A DNA stretch of 64,000 nucleotides from contig CP170506.1 of assembly GCA_042691655.1 (NCBI GenBank), forward strand, positions 4,154,001 to 4,218,000. Reading direction: 5' to 3'. The notes beneath the pieces were generated by a model. It was not told where the DNA came from and did no database searches. It was given only the letters and a program-made list of their open reading frames with translations. How positions within the stretch are numbered: position 1 is the stretch's first letter; the number at the start of each line of letters is the position of its first letter. The position numbers were made by a program, and so were the translations under genes. Below, piece by piece: positions 1 to 9,154 of this stretch. The stretch comes from UBA695 sp042691655 (lineage in GTDB: Bacteria > Verrucomicrobiota > Verrucomicrobiia > Chthoniobacterales > Chthoniobacteraceae).

Positions 1-839
1 ATGATCGTGTCGTCAAGCTTGGTATCGACGACCTGGACTTCTTTGACGCCCAGGTTGAGCACCTGGCGGATGGTGGCCTTGGTCAGCGGTTCAAAGGCGC
101 GGGCGACGGTAATTTCGCCGTCGCGGATGTCGCCGATCAGGACCTTGGTGGAAATTTCTTCCTCTTCGAGCTTCTCGGAGAGCTTGAGGTCTTCGACGTT
201 GTAGAAAAGTTTGATGATCTCCGCATCCGTGCCGTACCCGATCGCGCGCAGGAAGGTGGAGGCCAGGAACTTCCGACGGCGACGACGGCGGTCGAGGTAG
301 ATATAGAGCAGATCGTTCGTGTCGAACTGAACTTCGAGCCACGACCCGCGGTCGGGAATGATGCGGAAGCTGTAGAGAACCTTGCCGTTAAGGTGGACGG
401 AGGACTCGAATGCGATGCCCGGGGAACGGTGCAACTGGCTGACCACGACGCGCTCGGCGCCGTTGATCACGAAGGTGCCCTGCGGGGTCATGAGCGGGAT
501 TTCGCCCATGTAAACCTTCTCCTCCTTGGTCCCCTTCTCGTCGATCAGGCGGAAGGTGATATGGAGCGGGGCGCTAAAAGTTTGCCCCTCGCGCTGACAT
601 TCAAGCGCGCTCATCTTCGTCTCGCCGATTTCATAGCTGACGAAGTCGAGCGTTACCTTCTCATCATAGCTCTGGATCGGGAAAACCTCGCGAAAGACCG
701 CTTGAAGCCCGATATCTTTTCGTTTACTAGGGGTAACGTCCCGCTGAAGAAACTCGATATAGGAATTAACCTGAATCTCGATAAGATTAGGCGGTTCACT
801 AACTTCCTTGAGTTTACCGAAGTAGATTCGCTCTGACAT
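1..839 (-). CDS. rpoB: RNA polymerase beta subunit, N-terminal part (cut by window edge)
   Basis: This is the first 279 residues of the RNA polymerase beta subunit; the rest lies beyond the left edge. The reading frame is open from the ATG at 839 to base 1. It starts MSERIYFGKLKEV and contains the conserved segment VVVSQLHRSPG of the beta protrusion/lobe region. The beta subunit forms half of the catalytic cleft and is the rifampicin target, but the rifampicin region is not in this window. It follows rplL after a 304-base gap that holds an attenuator-like hairpin, the classic order in bacteria. Identification is secure. Confidence 0.97.
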   Translation of the reverse strand, partial: MSERIYFGKLKEVSEPPNLIEIQVNSYIEFLQRDVTPSKRKDIGLQAVFREVFPIQSYDEKVTLDFVSYEIGETKMSALECQREGQTFSAPLHITFRLIDEKGTKEEKVYMGEIPLMTPQGTFVINGAERVVVSQLHRSPGIAFESSVHLNGKVLYSFRIIPDRGSWLEVQFDTNDLLYIYLDRRRRRRKFLASTFLRAIGYGTDAEIIKLFYNVEDLKLSEKLEEEEISTKVLIGDIRDGEITVARAFEPLTKATIRQVLNLGVKEVQVVDTKLDDTI

Positions 840-1072
840 AGGTGGTGCGTTGGGTTGGGGCCGTCTGCCGGCTGGAAAGGAAACTTTGGAGGCAGCGGTA
901 AAGTTACCGATTCATCTTGGGCTTTCCGGCACCATGCCGGATAAAAGCAATAGGCCGAAAGGCGCGAGTCGTCAAATGACCCGCGGCTTTCGGTCTCTGA
1001 TCTTGAAATCGGTGATACGCTGAGTGGTTCAGAAAGTGCGTGCTCCCCAGGGAAAAATTGGGCGTCTAAACT

Positions 1073-1119
1073 AAAAGACAAGCAGGCGTGCGGCAAGCCT
1101 TATTTCGCTTGCCGCACGC
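1073..1119 (-). terminator. rplL-rpoB intergenic attenuator hairpin
   Basis: The 304-base gap between rplL and rpoB (840-1143) contains no gene but has a perfect 13-bp stem, 1086-1098 paired with 1107-1119, around an 8-base loop. Read on the minus strand it is followed by a moderately U-rich tract (CUUGUCUUUU). This is the position of the known partial terminator that lowers rpoBC expression relative to the ribosomal proteins in other bacteria. The rest of the gap shows nothing recognisable. Confidence 0.75.
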
Positions 1120-1143
1120 ACAAAAGGATCGAATTGTTCGAAA

Positions 1144-1521
1144 TTACTTGATTTCGACCTTGGCGCCAGCCGCTTCGATCTTCTTCTTGATCTCTTCGGC
1201 TTCTTCCTTCGTCACGCCTTCCTTGATGGTCTTGGGGGCGCTCTCGACGAGGGCTTTGGCGTCAGCGAGGCCGAGGCCGGAAACCGCAGCGCGGACTTCC
1301 TTAATGACCCCGATCTTGTTGCCACCGACTTCCTTCAGAACGACATCGAAGGAGGTCTTTTCTTCCACGGGAGCCGCGGCGGCACCTGCGGGAGCAGCGG
1401 CGACGGCAACGGGAGCCGCGGCGCTAACGCCCCACTTGGTTTCGAGAGATTTGACGAGTTCAGCAACTTCCAGGACGGTGAGGCCGCTGAGTTGGTCGAC
1501 GATTGCGTTAATATCAGCCAT
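1144..1521 (-). CDS. rplL: 50S ribosomal protein L7/L12 (bL12)
   Basis: 125-residue stalk protein that recruits translational GTPases to the ribosome. The sequence shows an N-terminal dimerisation domain starting MADINAIVDQLSGLTVLEV, an Ala/Pro/Gly-rich hinge at about residues 34-52, and the C-terminal domain ending in IKKKIEAAGAKVEIK. The length matches the family. It lies 158 bases downstream of rplJ, its L10 anchor, and upstream of rpoB, in the usual rplJL-rpoBC order. Confidence 0.97.
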   Translation of the reverse strand: MADINAIVDQLSGLTVLEVAELVKSLETKWGVSAAAPVAVAAAPAGAAAAPVEEKTSFDVVLKEVGGNKIGVIKEVRAAVSGLGLADAKALVESAPKTIKEGVTKEEAEEIKKKIEAAGAKVEIK

Positions 1522-1620
1522 TGTATTTTTCGGTGTCGTCGATGACCGGAGGCTTCCGGCGGTTTAAGGCGAACGGCCGTTCGCCCGACGAGGAACCAGT
1601 TTGTTGTTTTACTTGGTGTG

Positions 1621-1649
1621 TTTTCGCGGGAGGATTCCTCCCGCGAAAA
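1621..1649 (-). other. Hairpin between rplJ and rplL
   Basis: A perfect 13-bp stem (1621-1633 with 1637-1649) closed by a 3-base loop lies in the 158-base rplJ-rplL gap. On the minus strand it is not followed by a U run, so it does not look like a terminator of the operon. On the plus strand a run of seven T follows at 1654-1660, but no plus-strand gene ends there. An RNA processing or stability site that adjusts L12 dosage is one possibility; this is inference. Confidence 0.6.
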
Positions 1650-1679
1650 AGGATTTTTTTGAGTAGTGCGGGCCTTCGC

Positions 1680-2225
1680 TTACGCGGCGGCTTCGCCTCC
1701 CTCGGTAGCAGGAGCTTCGACGCCGTCGTTTTTCGCCTTGAGCACGCGAGCCAGCGCGGAGGCCGGTTCGTTGAGCAGACGGACGAGTTGGCTGGCGGGG
1801 GCCTGGAGCACACCCAGGAGGGTGGCAAGGAGAACTTCGCGGCTCGGGAGATCGGCAATGGCGTTGATTTGATCAACACTCACGACCAGATTATCCACGA
1901 CGCCGATCTTGATCTCGGGCTTCTTGGCTTCGCCGACGAAAGTTTTCAGCACCTTGGCGGCGGCTGCGACGTCCTTATCACCAATCACAATGGCCGTCTG
2001 GCCCTTGAGATCAGCGGAGAGGTCCGGCAGGCCGATTTGGCTCAGCGCACGGCGCAGAAAGGTGTTCTTGACCACCCGGTACTCCGCGCCGATTTCGGCC
2101 AAACGGTTACGAAGGATGGAAAATTGATCAACGCGCAGGCCGGTGTAATCCGTGACCAACACGAAGGGCGAGGCGTTCAGCTTCGCCTGCAAATCTTCAA
2201 CGATAGTGACTTTTTCAGGTCTCAT
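1680..2225 (-). CDS. rplJ: 50S ribosomal protein L10 (uL10)
   Basis: 181 residues. L10 binds 23S rRNA and carries the L7/L12 dimers on its C-terminal helix. The N-terminus MRPEKVTIVEDLQAKLNAS and the segments VLVTDYTGLRVDQFS and NTFLRRAL are characteristic. The C-terminus carries a slightly long, Ala/Glu-rich tail (about 10 residues beyond the common length). It sits 15 bases after rplA, so the two are probably co-transcribed. Confidence 0.96.
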   Translation of the reverse strand: MRPEKVTIVEDLQAKLNASPFVLVTDYTGLRVDQFSILRNRLAEIGAEYRVVKNTFLRRALSQIGLPDLSADLKGQTAIVIGDKDVAAAAKVLKTFVGEAKKPEIKIGVVDNLVVSVDQINAIADLPSREVLLATLLGVLQAPASQLVRLLNEPASALARVLKAKNDGVEAPATEGGEAAA

Positions 2226-2240
2226 GATGTGCGACTCGTG

Positions 2241-2945
2241 TTATACGGTTTTAACGAAGGAGGAGGCGTCAACCTTGATGCCCGGCGTCTGGGAGGCGGC
2301 GAGCGTAATGTTGTGCACGAAAGTGCCCTTGGCGGATGACGGGCGGGCTTTGATGATGGCGTCGATGACGGCGGAACCGTTTTCAACGAGAGCCGCTTCG
2401 GAGAAGGAGAACTTGCCGAAGGGAACGGCAATGTTTCCGTTCTTGTCGAGCTTGAACTCGACGCGGCCTGCTTTGACTTCTTTGACGGCCTTGGCGGTGT
2501 CTTCGGTAACGGTGCCGGTCTTCGGGTTCGGCATCAAGCCGCGAGGTCCGAGGACCTTACCGAGTTTACGAACTTCGCTCATGGCGCCGGGAGTGGCGAC
2601 GGCGACGTCAAAGTCCTGGAAGCCTTCCTGAATCTTCTTGATCAGGTCTTCGAATCCGACGAATTCGGCTCCGGCTTCGCGGGCGGCCTCAGCGGCCTGG
2701 CCCTGTGCGAAAACGAGCACGCGGACGGTTTTGCCGCTGCCGTGAGGGAGCGGGGTGGTGCCGCGCACCATTTGGTCGGATTGCTTGGGATCGACGCCGA
2801 GACGGAACGAAAGGGTAACGGTTTGGTCGAATTTAGCGGCGGGCAGCGTCTTTAAAAGAGTGATTGCCTCCGCGAAAGGATACGCTTTGGCTCCCTCCAC
2901 CTTTTCGGCGGCGGCGCGATAGCGTTTGCTTCTGTATGATGCCAT
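2241..2945 (-). CDS. rplA: 50S ribosomal protein L1 (uL1)
   Basis: 234 residues from the ATG at 2945. L1 binds 23S rRNA near the E site and usually represses its own operon by binding the leader mRNA. The start MASYRSKRYRAAAEKVEG aligns with family N-termini. Longer in-frame starts exist at 2981 (ATG) and 2999 (GTG), and an AGGAGG lies just upstream of the latter, so the true start is not fully certain. The motif KVLGPRGLMPNPKTGTV is the L1 signature. Confidence 0.95.
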   Translation of the reverse strand: MASYRSKRYRAAAEKVEGAKAYPFAEAITLLKTLPAAKFDQTVTLSFRLGVDPKQSDQMVRGTTPLPHGSGKTVRVLVFAQGQAAEAAREAGAEFVGFEDLIKKIQEGFQDFDVAVATPGAMSEVRKLGKVLGPRGLMPNPKTGTVTEDTAKAVKEVKAGRVEFKLDKNGNIAVPFGKFSFSEAALVENGSAVIDAIIKARPSSAKGTFVHNITLAASQTPGIKVDASSFVKTV

Positions 2946-3095
2946 ATATTGGTGCAGTGCGAACGGTGATTTTACCCCCATTTTAGGAGCAGAATTCACC
3001 TCCTGCTGTTAAAGTTGGAACGCGGAGTATGCGGCCTAAAGAGAAAAACGCAACGGTTTTTTCACCATTGCACCAATTTTCCGTTGACCGCGTTC

Positions 3096-3130
3096 AAAAA
3101 AAGAGCCGCACCGACGATACGGTGCGGCTC
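3096..3130 (-). terminator. Intrinsic terminator or attenuator between rplK and rplA
   Basis: An 11-bp GC-rich stem (3103-3113 with 3120-3130), 6-base loop, followed on the minus strand by seven U (3096-3102). This is a textbook rho-independent terminator lying inside what is usually a continuous rplK-rplA unit. It would end part of the nusG-rplK transcripts, leaving rplA to read-through or to its own promoter in 2946-3095. Confidence 0.85.
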
Positions 3131-3156
3131 AAAGAGAATTCGGAGATTCGCTGGGA

Positions 3157-3582
3157 TTAGCCTTCGATCTCGATCCCCATCTGGCGGGCCGTTCCAGCGA
3201 TCACGCGGAAACCGGCTTCGTCGTTACGGGAATTGAGGTCCTTGGCCTTGATCTTGACGATGTCCAGGACTTGCTTCTTGGTGAGCTTGGCCACTTTGGT
3301 CTTGTTCGGCTCCTTGGAACCGGCTGCGATCCCGGCGGCTTTCTTCAAGAGAATGGCTGCGGGCGGCGACTTGGTGATGAAGCTGAAGCTCTTGTCTTTG
3401 TAGACGGTGATGACGACCGGGAGAATGTCTCCGGCCTGCTTCTGCGTGGTGGCGTTAAATTCTTTGCAGAACGCCATGATGTTGACGCCTTGCTGACCGA
3501 GCGCGGGCCCGATCGGGGGCGCGGGGTTCGCCTGGCCGGCGGGAATCTGCAATTTAATCTGTCCTACGACTTCTTTAGCCAT
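3157..3582 (-). CDS. rplK: 50S ribosomal protein L11 (uL11)
   Basis: 141 residues, the standard length. L11 forms the GTPase-associated centre with 23S rRNA and is the thiostrepton site. The N-terminal proline-rich binding segment PPIGPALGQQGVNIMAFCKEFN is present, as is the C-terminal RNA-binding domain ending GTARQMGIEIEG. It follows nusG by 57 bases and precedes a strong terminator-like hairpin. Confidence 0.97.
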   Translation of the reverse strand: MAKEVVGQIKLQIPAGQANPAPPIGPALGQQGVNIMAFCKEFNATTQKQAGDILPVVITVYKDKSFSFITKSPPAAILLKKAAGIAAGSKEPNKTKVAKLTKKQVLDIVKIKAKDLNSRNDEAGFRVIAGTARQMGIEIEG

Positions 3583-3639
3583 GTGAAAAGGTGGGTGCGG
3601 GTTGGTTGATGAAATTTTGGTGGCTTGGGATCGCGGCTC

Positions 3640-4203
3640 TTAGGAGCGCTCGACCTGCCAGTATTCGAGTTCGACCGGGGTGGAACGCCCGAAGATGCTG
3701 ACGGAAACGCGGAGTTTGCCGCGCTCGGGGTCGATCTCTTCGACGACGCCACTCTGGTTTTGGAATGGCCCATCGGCGACCTTCACGGTTTCGCCGACTT
3801 CGAAGCTGACCTTCGGCTTGACGGTGTCTTCGCGTTCGGCCATCTGGGCGAGCATCGTCTCGACTTCCTGGTCGCGCATGGGGATCGGGCGGTCTTTCGT
3901 TCCCGCAAAGCCGATGACCCCTGTCGTTTCACGAATGAAATACCAGGTCCGGTCGACGAGCTGATTTTGCTCGTCGAGCAGGTGCATGTTGATGATGAGG
4001 TAGCCAGGGAGGAGCTTGCGAACGGTTTCGGTCCGTTTGCCCCGCTTGACCTCGGATACGCGCTCGGTGGGAATCAACACCTCGAAAATGAGATCGCCCA
4101 TTTCCTCGGTCTTGATGCGCTTGACGATGTTGTCATGCACTTTCTGCTCCTGTCCGGAGAGAACGTGCACTGCGAACCACTGACTGCGTGCCGTGTTTGC
4201 CAT
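3640..4203 (-). CDS. nusG: Transcription termination/antitermination factor NusG
   Basis: 187 residues from the ATG at 4203. NusG binds RNA polymerase through its N-terminal NGN domain (WFAVHVLSGQEQKVHDNI) and contacts Rho or S10 through a C-terminal KOW domain (FEVGETVKVADGPFQNQSG). The start overlaps the secE stop by one base (TAATG), which implies translational coupling. The conserved GFAGT-type segment and the KOW glycine are intact. Confidence 0.97.
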   Translation of the reverse strand: MANTARSQWFAVHVLSGQEQKVHDNIVKRIKTEEMGDLIFEVLIPTERVSEVKRGKRTETVRKLLPGYLIINMHLLDEQNQLVDRTWYFIRETTGVIGFAGTKDRPIPMRDQEVETMLAQMAEREDTVKPKVSFEVGETVKVADGPFQNQSGVVEEIDPERGKLRVSVSIFGRSTPVELEYWQVERS

Positions 4204-4430
4204 TACTTTTGCCAACCTCCGCCGGTAAGCACACCCACGACGTTCAGGAGAACGAAATCCAGGAGCGCGATATAGCCGCTCAGAATGAGCATGGCGACCA
4301 CCACGACGAGCGTGGAATCGACCAGTTCCTTGTATTTCTTGAACCCTCTCTCCTTCGGATCCCACGGCCAGCTTGCTTTGGCAAGCTCCCCGCGGACTTC
4401 GGAGATGAACGTTTTGGTTTGTGCGAGCAT
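4203..4430 (-). CDS. secE: Preprotein translocase subunit SecE
   Basis: 75 residues from the ATG at 4430; a longer in-frame start would run into the tRNA and is not credible. The sequence has the amphipathic SecE helix EVRGELAKASWP and one transmembrane helix (about residues 42-65), as in the short single-span SecE of most bacteria. SecE clamps SecY in the Sec translocon. It sits between tRNA-Trp and nusG, its usual place. Confidence 0.95.
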   Translation of the reverse strand: MLAQTKTFISEVRGELAKASWPWDPKERGFKKYKELVDSTLVVVVAMLILSGYIALLDFVLLNVVGVLTGGGWQK

Positions 4431-4448
4431 GAAGTTAAATTTGAAGAA

Positions 4449-4521
4449 CAGGCCAGGAGGGACTCGAACCCCCAACAGGCGGTTTTGGAGACCGCTACTC
4501 TACCAATTGAGTTACTGACCT
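4449..4521 (-). tRNA. tRNA-Trp (anticodon CCA)
   Basis: A complete cloverleaf can be drawn on the minus strand: acceptor AGGTCAG with CTGGCCT (one T-G wobble), D arm with ACTC/GAGT, anticodon stem GCGGT/ACCGC with loop CTCCAAA, and T arm with TTCGAGT. The anticodon is CCA. The discriminator base is G, as expected for tRNA-Trp. The 3' CCA is not encoded. It lies between tuf and secE, as in many bacteria. Confidence 0.96.
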
Positions 4522-4559
4522 TAAGTTCTTCGGTGCTTTGGGGCGTCTTTAGGGGACGC

Positions 4560-5744
<1,185 letters not shown>

Positions 5745-5838
5745 TTTAGGATCTCCTCGTTCTCTTGAGTTTAGGTTTTATTGTTAAAAGTGTTTGTTGA
5801 AGTCCGGCTCGCCTTGCCGCGTTTCTCATGCGGAGGGG

Positions 5839-5911
<73 letters not shown>

Positions 5912-6272
5912 GTCTATTCCCTGCAGGAGAAGGTAACCTCGACAAGCCGGTATTTAACCAACCCAACGCGGCGGCCAACTCCTACGCCCAAACGAGCCAT
6001 GGGGCGAAAAACCCCCGGACCGATCCACCTCTTGGGCAGACTCAGGTGTCGGGTTCGAATTTCACTCTTTGGTCGTAAAAGCGAGTGGGGAAGGTAGCAA
6101 AAGCGGGCGGGCTGTCAAAAGGTTTTCTTTGGCACTGCAAAAAAATTTCCGCCTTTCATCCATGACACGCCCCTACCCCGCCAGCGGCGCCGCGGAAGTT
6201 TTCTTGCGTACGAGCGAAGATTTTACTCGCCACAGCGGCCGAACCCGCCTAAAAGGCTCCTCCCCTTTTTCA
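5912..6272. other. Intergenic region between tRNA-Thr and hisG
   Basis: A 361-base stretch between divergent transcription units. It should hold the promoters for the tRNA-Thr/tuf operon (minus) and hisG (plus), but I could not point to convincing -35/-10 pairs. A T-arm-like string GGTTCGAATTTCAC near 6050 is not part of a foldable tRNA. No small gene is supported. Confidence 0.5.
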
Positions 6273-7151
6273 ATGAGCCAGAAGATCCTTAGAATCGGGC
6301 TTCCTTCGGGAAGTCTCCAGGAACCCACCCTCGCCCTCTTCGGCAAGGCGGGCTTCCACATTAACGTGCCGAAGCGCTCCTACAAGCCTTCCGTCGACGA
6401 CCCCGAGGTGGAGATCCGCCTCCTGCGGGCCCAGGAAATCAGCCGTTATGTGGAACACGGATACCTTGACATGGGCCTTACCGGCCGCGACTGGATCGTC
6501 GAAAACGCCTCGGATGTGCAGATGCTCGGGGAATTGATGTTCTCCAAGGTCAGCAGTGTCCCGACCCGCTGGGTGCTGGTGGTCCCCGAGGCCTCGCCCA
6601 TCCAATCCGTTAAAGATTTGCAAGGCAAGACCATCGCCACCGAGGCGATCGGCATGACCAAGCGCTTCCTGGAAAGCAATGGCGTCGAAGCCAAAGTGGA
6701 ATTTTCCTGGGGCGCGACCGAGGTGAAAGTGCCCGATCTGGTGGACGCCATCGTGGACGTCACCGAGACGGGCTCCTCGCTCAAGGCCAATAAATTACGC
6801 ATCGTGGAGACCTTGATGACCTCGTCTCCGCAGGTCATCGCCAACAACGCGGCATGGGCCGACGACTGGAAGCGCAGCAAGATGGAGAACATCATGCTGC
6901 TCCTCACCGGCGCCCACAACGCCCGCGACAAGGTCGGCCTCAAAATGAATATCGAAGAAAAGGCATTGCAGAATCTTCTCGATGCCCTACCCTCGCTCCG
7001 CAATCCGACCATCTCTCAGCTCGCCCAGGGTGGGTGGGTCGCCGTGGAAACGGTGATTGATGAGAAGGTTGTGAGGGAGATCATTCCCCAACTGAAGGCA
7101 CTCGGTGCCGAGGGGATCATCGAATACCCCCTGAACAAAGTCGTTTACTAG
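6273..7151 (+). CDS. hisG: ATP phosphoribosyltransferase, long form
   Basis: 292 residues; first step of histidine synthesis, joining ATP and PRPP. The start at the ATG 6273 gives MSQKILRIGLPSGSLQEPT, which matches family N-termini; upstream in-frame codons are not conserved in style. The motif VDVTETGSSLKAN is the PRPP-binding signature (residues near 170). The C-terminal part after about residue 215 matches the ACT-like regulatory domain of the HisZ-independent long form, ending in EYPLNKVVY. No other his genes are adjacent. Confidence 0.95.
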   Translation: MSQKILRIGLPSGSLQEPTLALFGKAGFHINVPKRSYKPSVDDPEVEIRLLRAQEISRYVEHGYLDMGLTGRDWIVENASDVQMLGELMFSKVSSVPTRWVLVVPEASPIQSVKDLQGKTIATEAIGMTKRFLESNGVEAKVEFSWGATEVKVPDLVDAIVDVTETGSSLKANKLRIVETLMTSSPQVIANNAAWADDWKRSKMENIMLLLTGAHNARDKVGLKMNIEEKALQNLLDALPSLRNPTISQLAQGGWVAVETVIDEKVVREIIPQLKALGAEGIIEYPLNKVVY

Positions 7152-7194
7152 TAAAAGCTAGTTTTTAACCAGCCAAGTAGAACAGCAGTCACGT

Positions 7195-7299
7195 ATGGGT
7201 TCCTTAAAGAAACGCCGTAAATCCAAAATCGCGAAGCATAAACGCCGTAAGCGGATGAAAGAAAACCGCCACAAGAAGCGTTTGCGCTACAAGAGCTAG
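7195..7299 (+). CDS. Small basic ribosomal-type protein, AURKAIP1/COX24 (bS22/mS38-like)
   Basis: A 34-residue frame starting MGSLKKRRKSKIAKHKRRK and ending RHKKRLRYKS. More than half the residues are Lys or Arg. The pattern KKRRKSKIAKHKRRKRMKENRHKKR is close to the COX24/AURKAIP1 C-terminal motif shared by mitochondrial mS38 and the tiny bacterial ribosomal protein bS22. It sits 43 bases after hisG and 18 bases before the TPR gene. Such genes are often missed because of their size. Family assignment is from the motif alone. Confidence 0.75.
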   Translation: MGSLKKRRKSKIAKHKRRKRMKENRHKKRLRYKS

Positions 7300-7317
7300 G
7301 TAGGGATAGTCAAATCC

Positions 7318-9132
7318 ATGAGATCACAGAGAGCCCTTTCACTTACCCGACAGAGGCTCCCGTGGTCCTTGTGGATTCGTCCCACTCTAGTCCGTTTAGC
7401 CATCGGGGTCGGCATTCTGTCCGGCCCCCTTCTTTCTCATGGCTGGGCCAAATATCGTCCGAAACCGGACGGCAAAGCGGCCCAGACCGACACGGAAGCC
7501 ACGCCAAACAAACCTTTGGCGAACGCAACCGATTTGTCTTTGAGCAAGGAGGGCGAGCGCAAGGCTCAGGCCCTTGCGCATTTCGCCGACGGATTCATCG
7601 CCGAGGAGGACGGCGAAACGGACCGCGCATTTGAATCCTACCGACGCTCCCTGAGCGCGGACCCCAACAACCCCGACCTGGCCGTAAAAGTCGCCTTTGA
7701 AATGGCGCGCCGCGGGGAGGTTTCCGAGGGGATCAGTCTCCTCAAAGACGCGGCAAAGGCCGCGCCGCGCGAGATGTTGCCGCCGCTGTGCCTCTCGCAA
7801 ATCTACGCCAAATTTCTCAAAAAACCGGCGCTGGCCATTCGCTACGCCACGATCGCGCTGGACCTCGATCCGGACAACATCAGCCCCTATCTGGCGCTGA
7901 TCGAGCTCTACACCCAGGCCAACCAGCCCCAGAAAGCCGTGGCCATTCTCGACCGGGCGCTTAAAAGCAAGAGCCCCGATGCCGACTTCTGGGCTCAGCT
8001 CGGCGACCTTTGCCTGAAGCTCGACCAGCCCCAGGACGGCTCCCCGGTGCCGAAGGAGAAACTGCCACGCATCACCGCTCTCTTTGAAAAAGCGCGAAAG
8101 CTCGCCCCGCAGGATCGCGAAATCGCGGGCAAAGCGGCCGATTTTTACTACGAGACACAGCAATTCGAGGCCGCCATCCCGCTATTGCGCAAACTGATCG
8201 GCGAGGAGGAAGACCCGGCCAGCGGCGACGCCCTCGCGCTTGGGGAAAAGCTGGCCCGCGCGCTCATGGGCCTCGACCGCCGCCCCGAGGCGCTCAAAGT
8301 GCTGGAAAAAATGGCCGTCGACGCGCCCGAACGGAAGGAAACCTTCGCGCTAACCGGCGATAACCACCTCCTGGAAGGCAACATCGACCAGGCGCTCAAG
8401 GCTTACCAGCGGGTGCTTGAACTCGACCCCTCCATCGCCCCTGTCTACCTCCGCATCGCCGATCTCCAAATGCGCCTTGGCCAGAAGGAAACGGCCATCG
8501 CCACCCTCCAGGAAGCCCGGAAAAAATTCCCCGGCACGGCGCTCATCACTTACTCGCTGGCCGCCACACTCGCCCAGGCGGGACTCTACTCCCAGGCGCT
8601 CCCGGTTTTCGAGGAAACCCTGCACGAAGCTCCCGTCTCCAAACCGGCCCTTACCAACGCCAGTTTCTACTTCGCCTACGGCATGGCGGCGGAGCAGGCG
8701 GGCGACCTCGACCAAGCCGCCACGCTGCTGCAAAAAAGCATCTCGCTCGCCCCGAACGACTCCGCCCAGGCGCGCAATTACCTGGGCTACAGCTGGTTGG
8801 AGCACGGCAAGCACCTCAAGGAGGCAGGGGAGCTCATCCAGCGGGCCGTGGCCGATGAACCGGAAAACGGAGCCTTCCTCGATAGTCTTGGCTGGTTTTT
8901 CTACAAAACTGGCGATTTCACCCACGCCATCCTGAACCTCATGAAAGCCGTGGAAAAGCTCCCCGAGCCGGACCCGGTGATCCTGGAGCACCTCGGCGAT
9001 GCCTACGCCGCCAAGGGCGACCTCGCCCGGGCGCTTGAAGTCTGGAAAAAAGCGGCCGCACTGGAGGGAGCCAGCAAGGAACTCCCCGGAAAAATCAGCG
9101 CCGCCTCCCAGAAGCTTGGCTCCAAGCCCTAG
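7318..9132 (+). CDS. Tetratricopeptide repeat protein, exported or membrane-anchored
   Basis: 604 residues. An N-terminal hydrophobic segment (about residues 25-43, preceded by Arg residues) suggests a signal peptide or anchor. From about residue 75 to the C-terminus the protein is a near-continuous series of TPR units, recognisable by A..P.. and Y..AL...P/D spacing (for example AFESYRRSLSADPNNPDLA). No catalytic domain is visible. It could scaffold an envelope complex, similar in build to BamD/PilF- or YfgC-associated TPR proteins, but the partner is unknown. Its stop is 22 bases before the antiporter start. Confidence 0.8.
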   Translation: MRSQRALSLTRQRLPWSLWIRPTLVRLAIGVGILSGPLLSHGWAKYRPKPDGKAAQTDTEATPNKPLANATDLSLSKEGERKAQALAHFADGFIAEEDGETDRAFESYRRSLSADPNNPDLAVKVAFEMARRGEVSEGISLLKDAAKAAPREMLPPLCLSQIYAKFLKKPALAIRYATIALDLDPDNISPYLALIELYTQANQPQKAVAILDRALKSKSPDADFWAQLGDLCLKLDQPQDGSPVPKEKLPRITALFEKARKLAPQDREIAGKAADFYYETQQFEAAIPLLRKLIGEEEDPASGDALALGEKLARALMGLDRRPEALKVLEKMAVDAPERKETFALTGDNHLLEGNIDQALKAYQRVLELDPSIAPVYLRIADLQMRLGQKETAIATLQEARKKFPGTALITYSLAATLAQAGLYSQALPVFEETLHEAPVSKPALTNASFYFAYGMAAEQAGDLDQAATLLQKSISLAPNDSAQARNYLGYSWLEHGKHLKEAGELIQRAVADEPENGAFLDSLGWFFYKTGDFTHAILNLMKAVEKLPEPDPVILEHLGDAYAAKGDLARALEVWKKAAALEGASKELPGKISAASQKLGSKP

Positions 9133-9154
9133 TCTGGGTTACCCTTCGGGCCCC

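Noticed and set aside
6030..6070. T-arm-like sequence GGTTCGAATTTCAC, possible tRNA
   Set aside because: No matching acceptor stem, anticodon arm or D arm can be folded around it on either strand.
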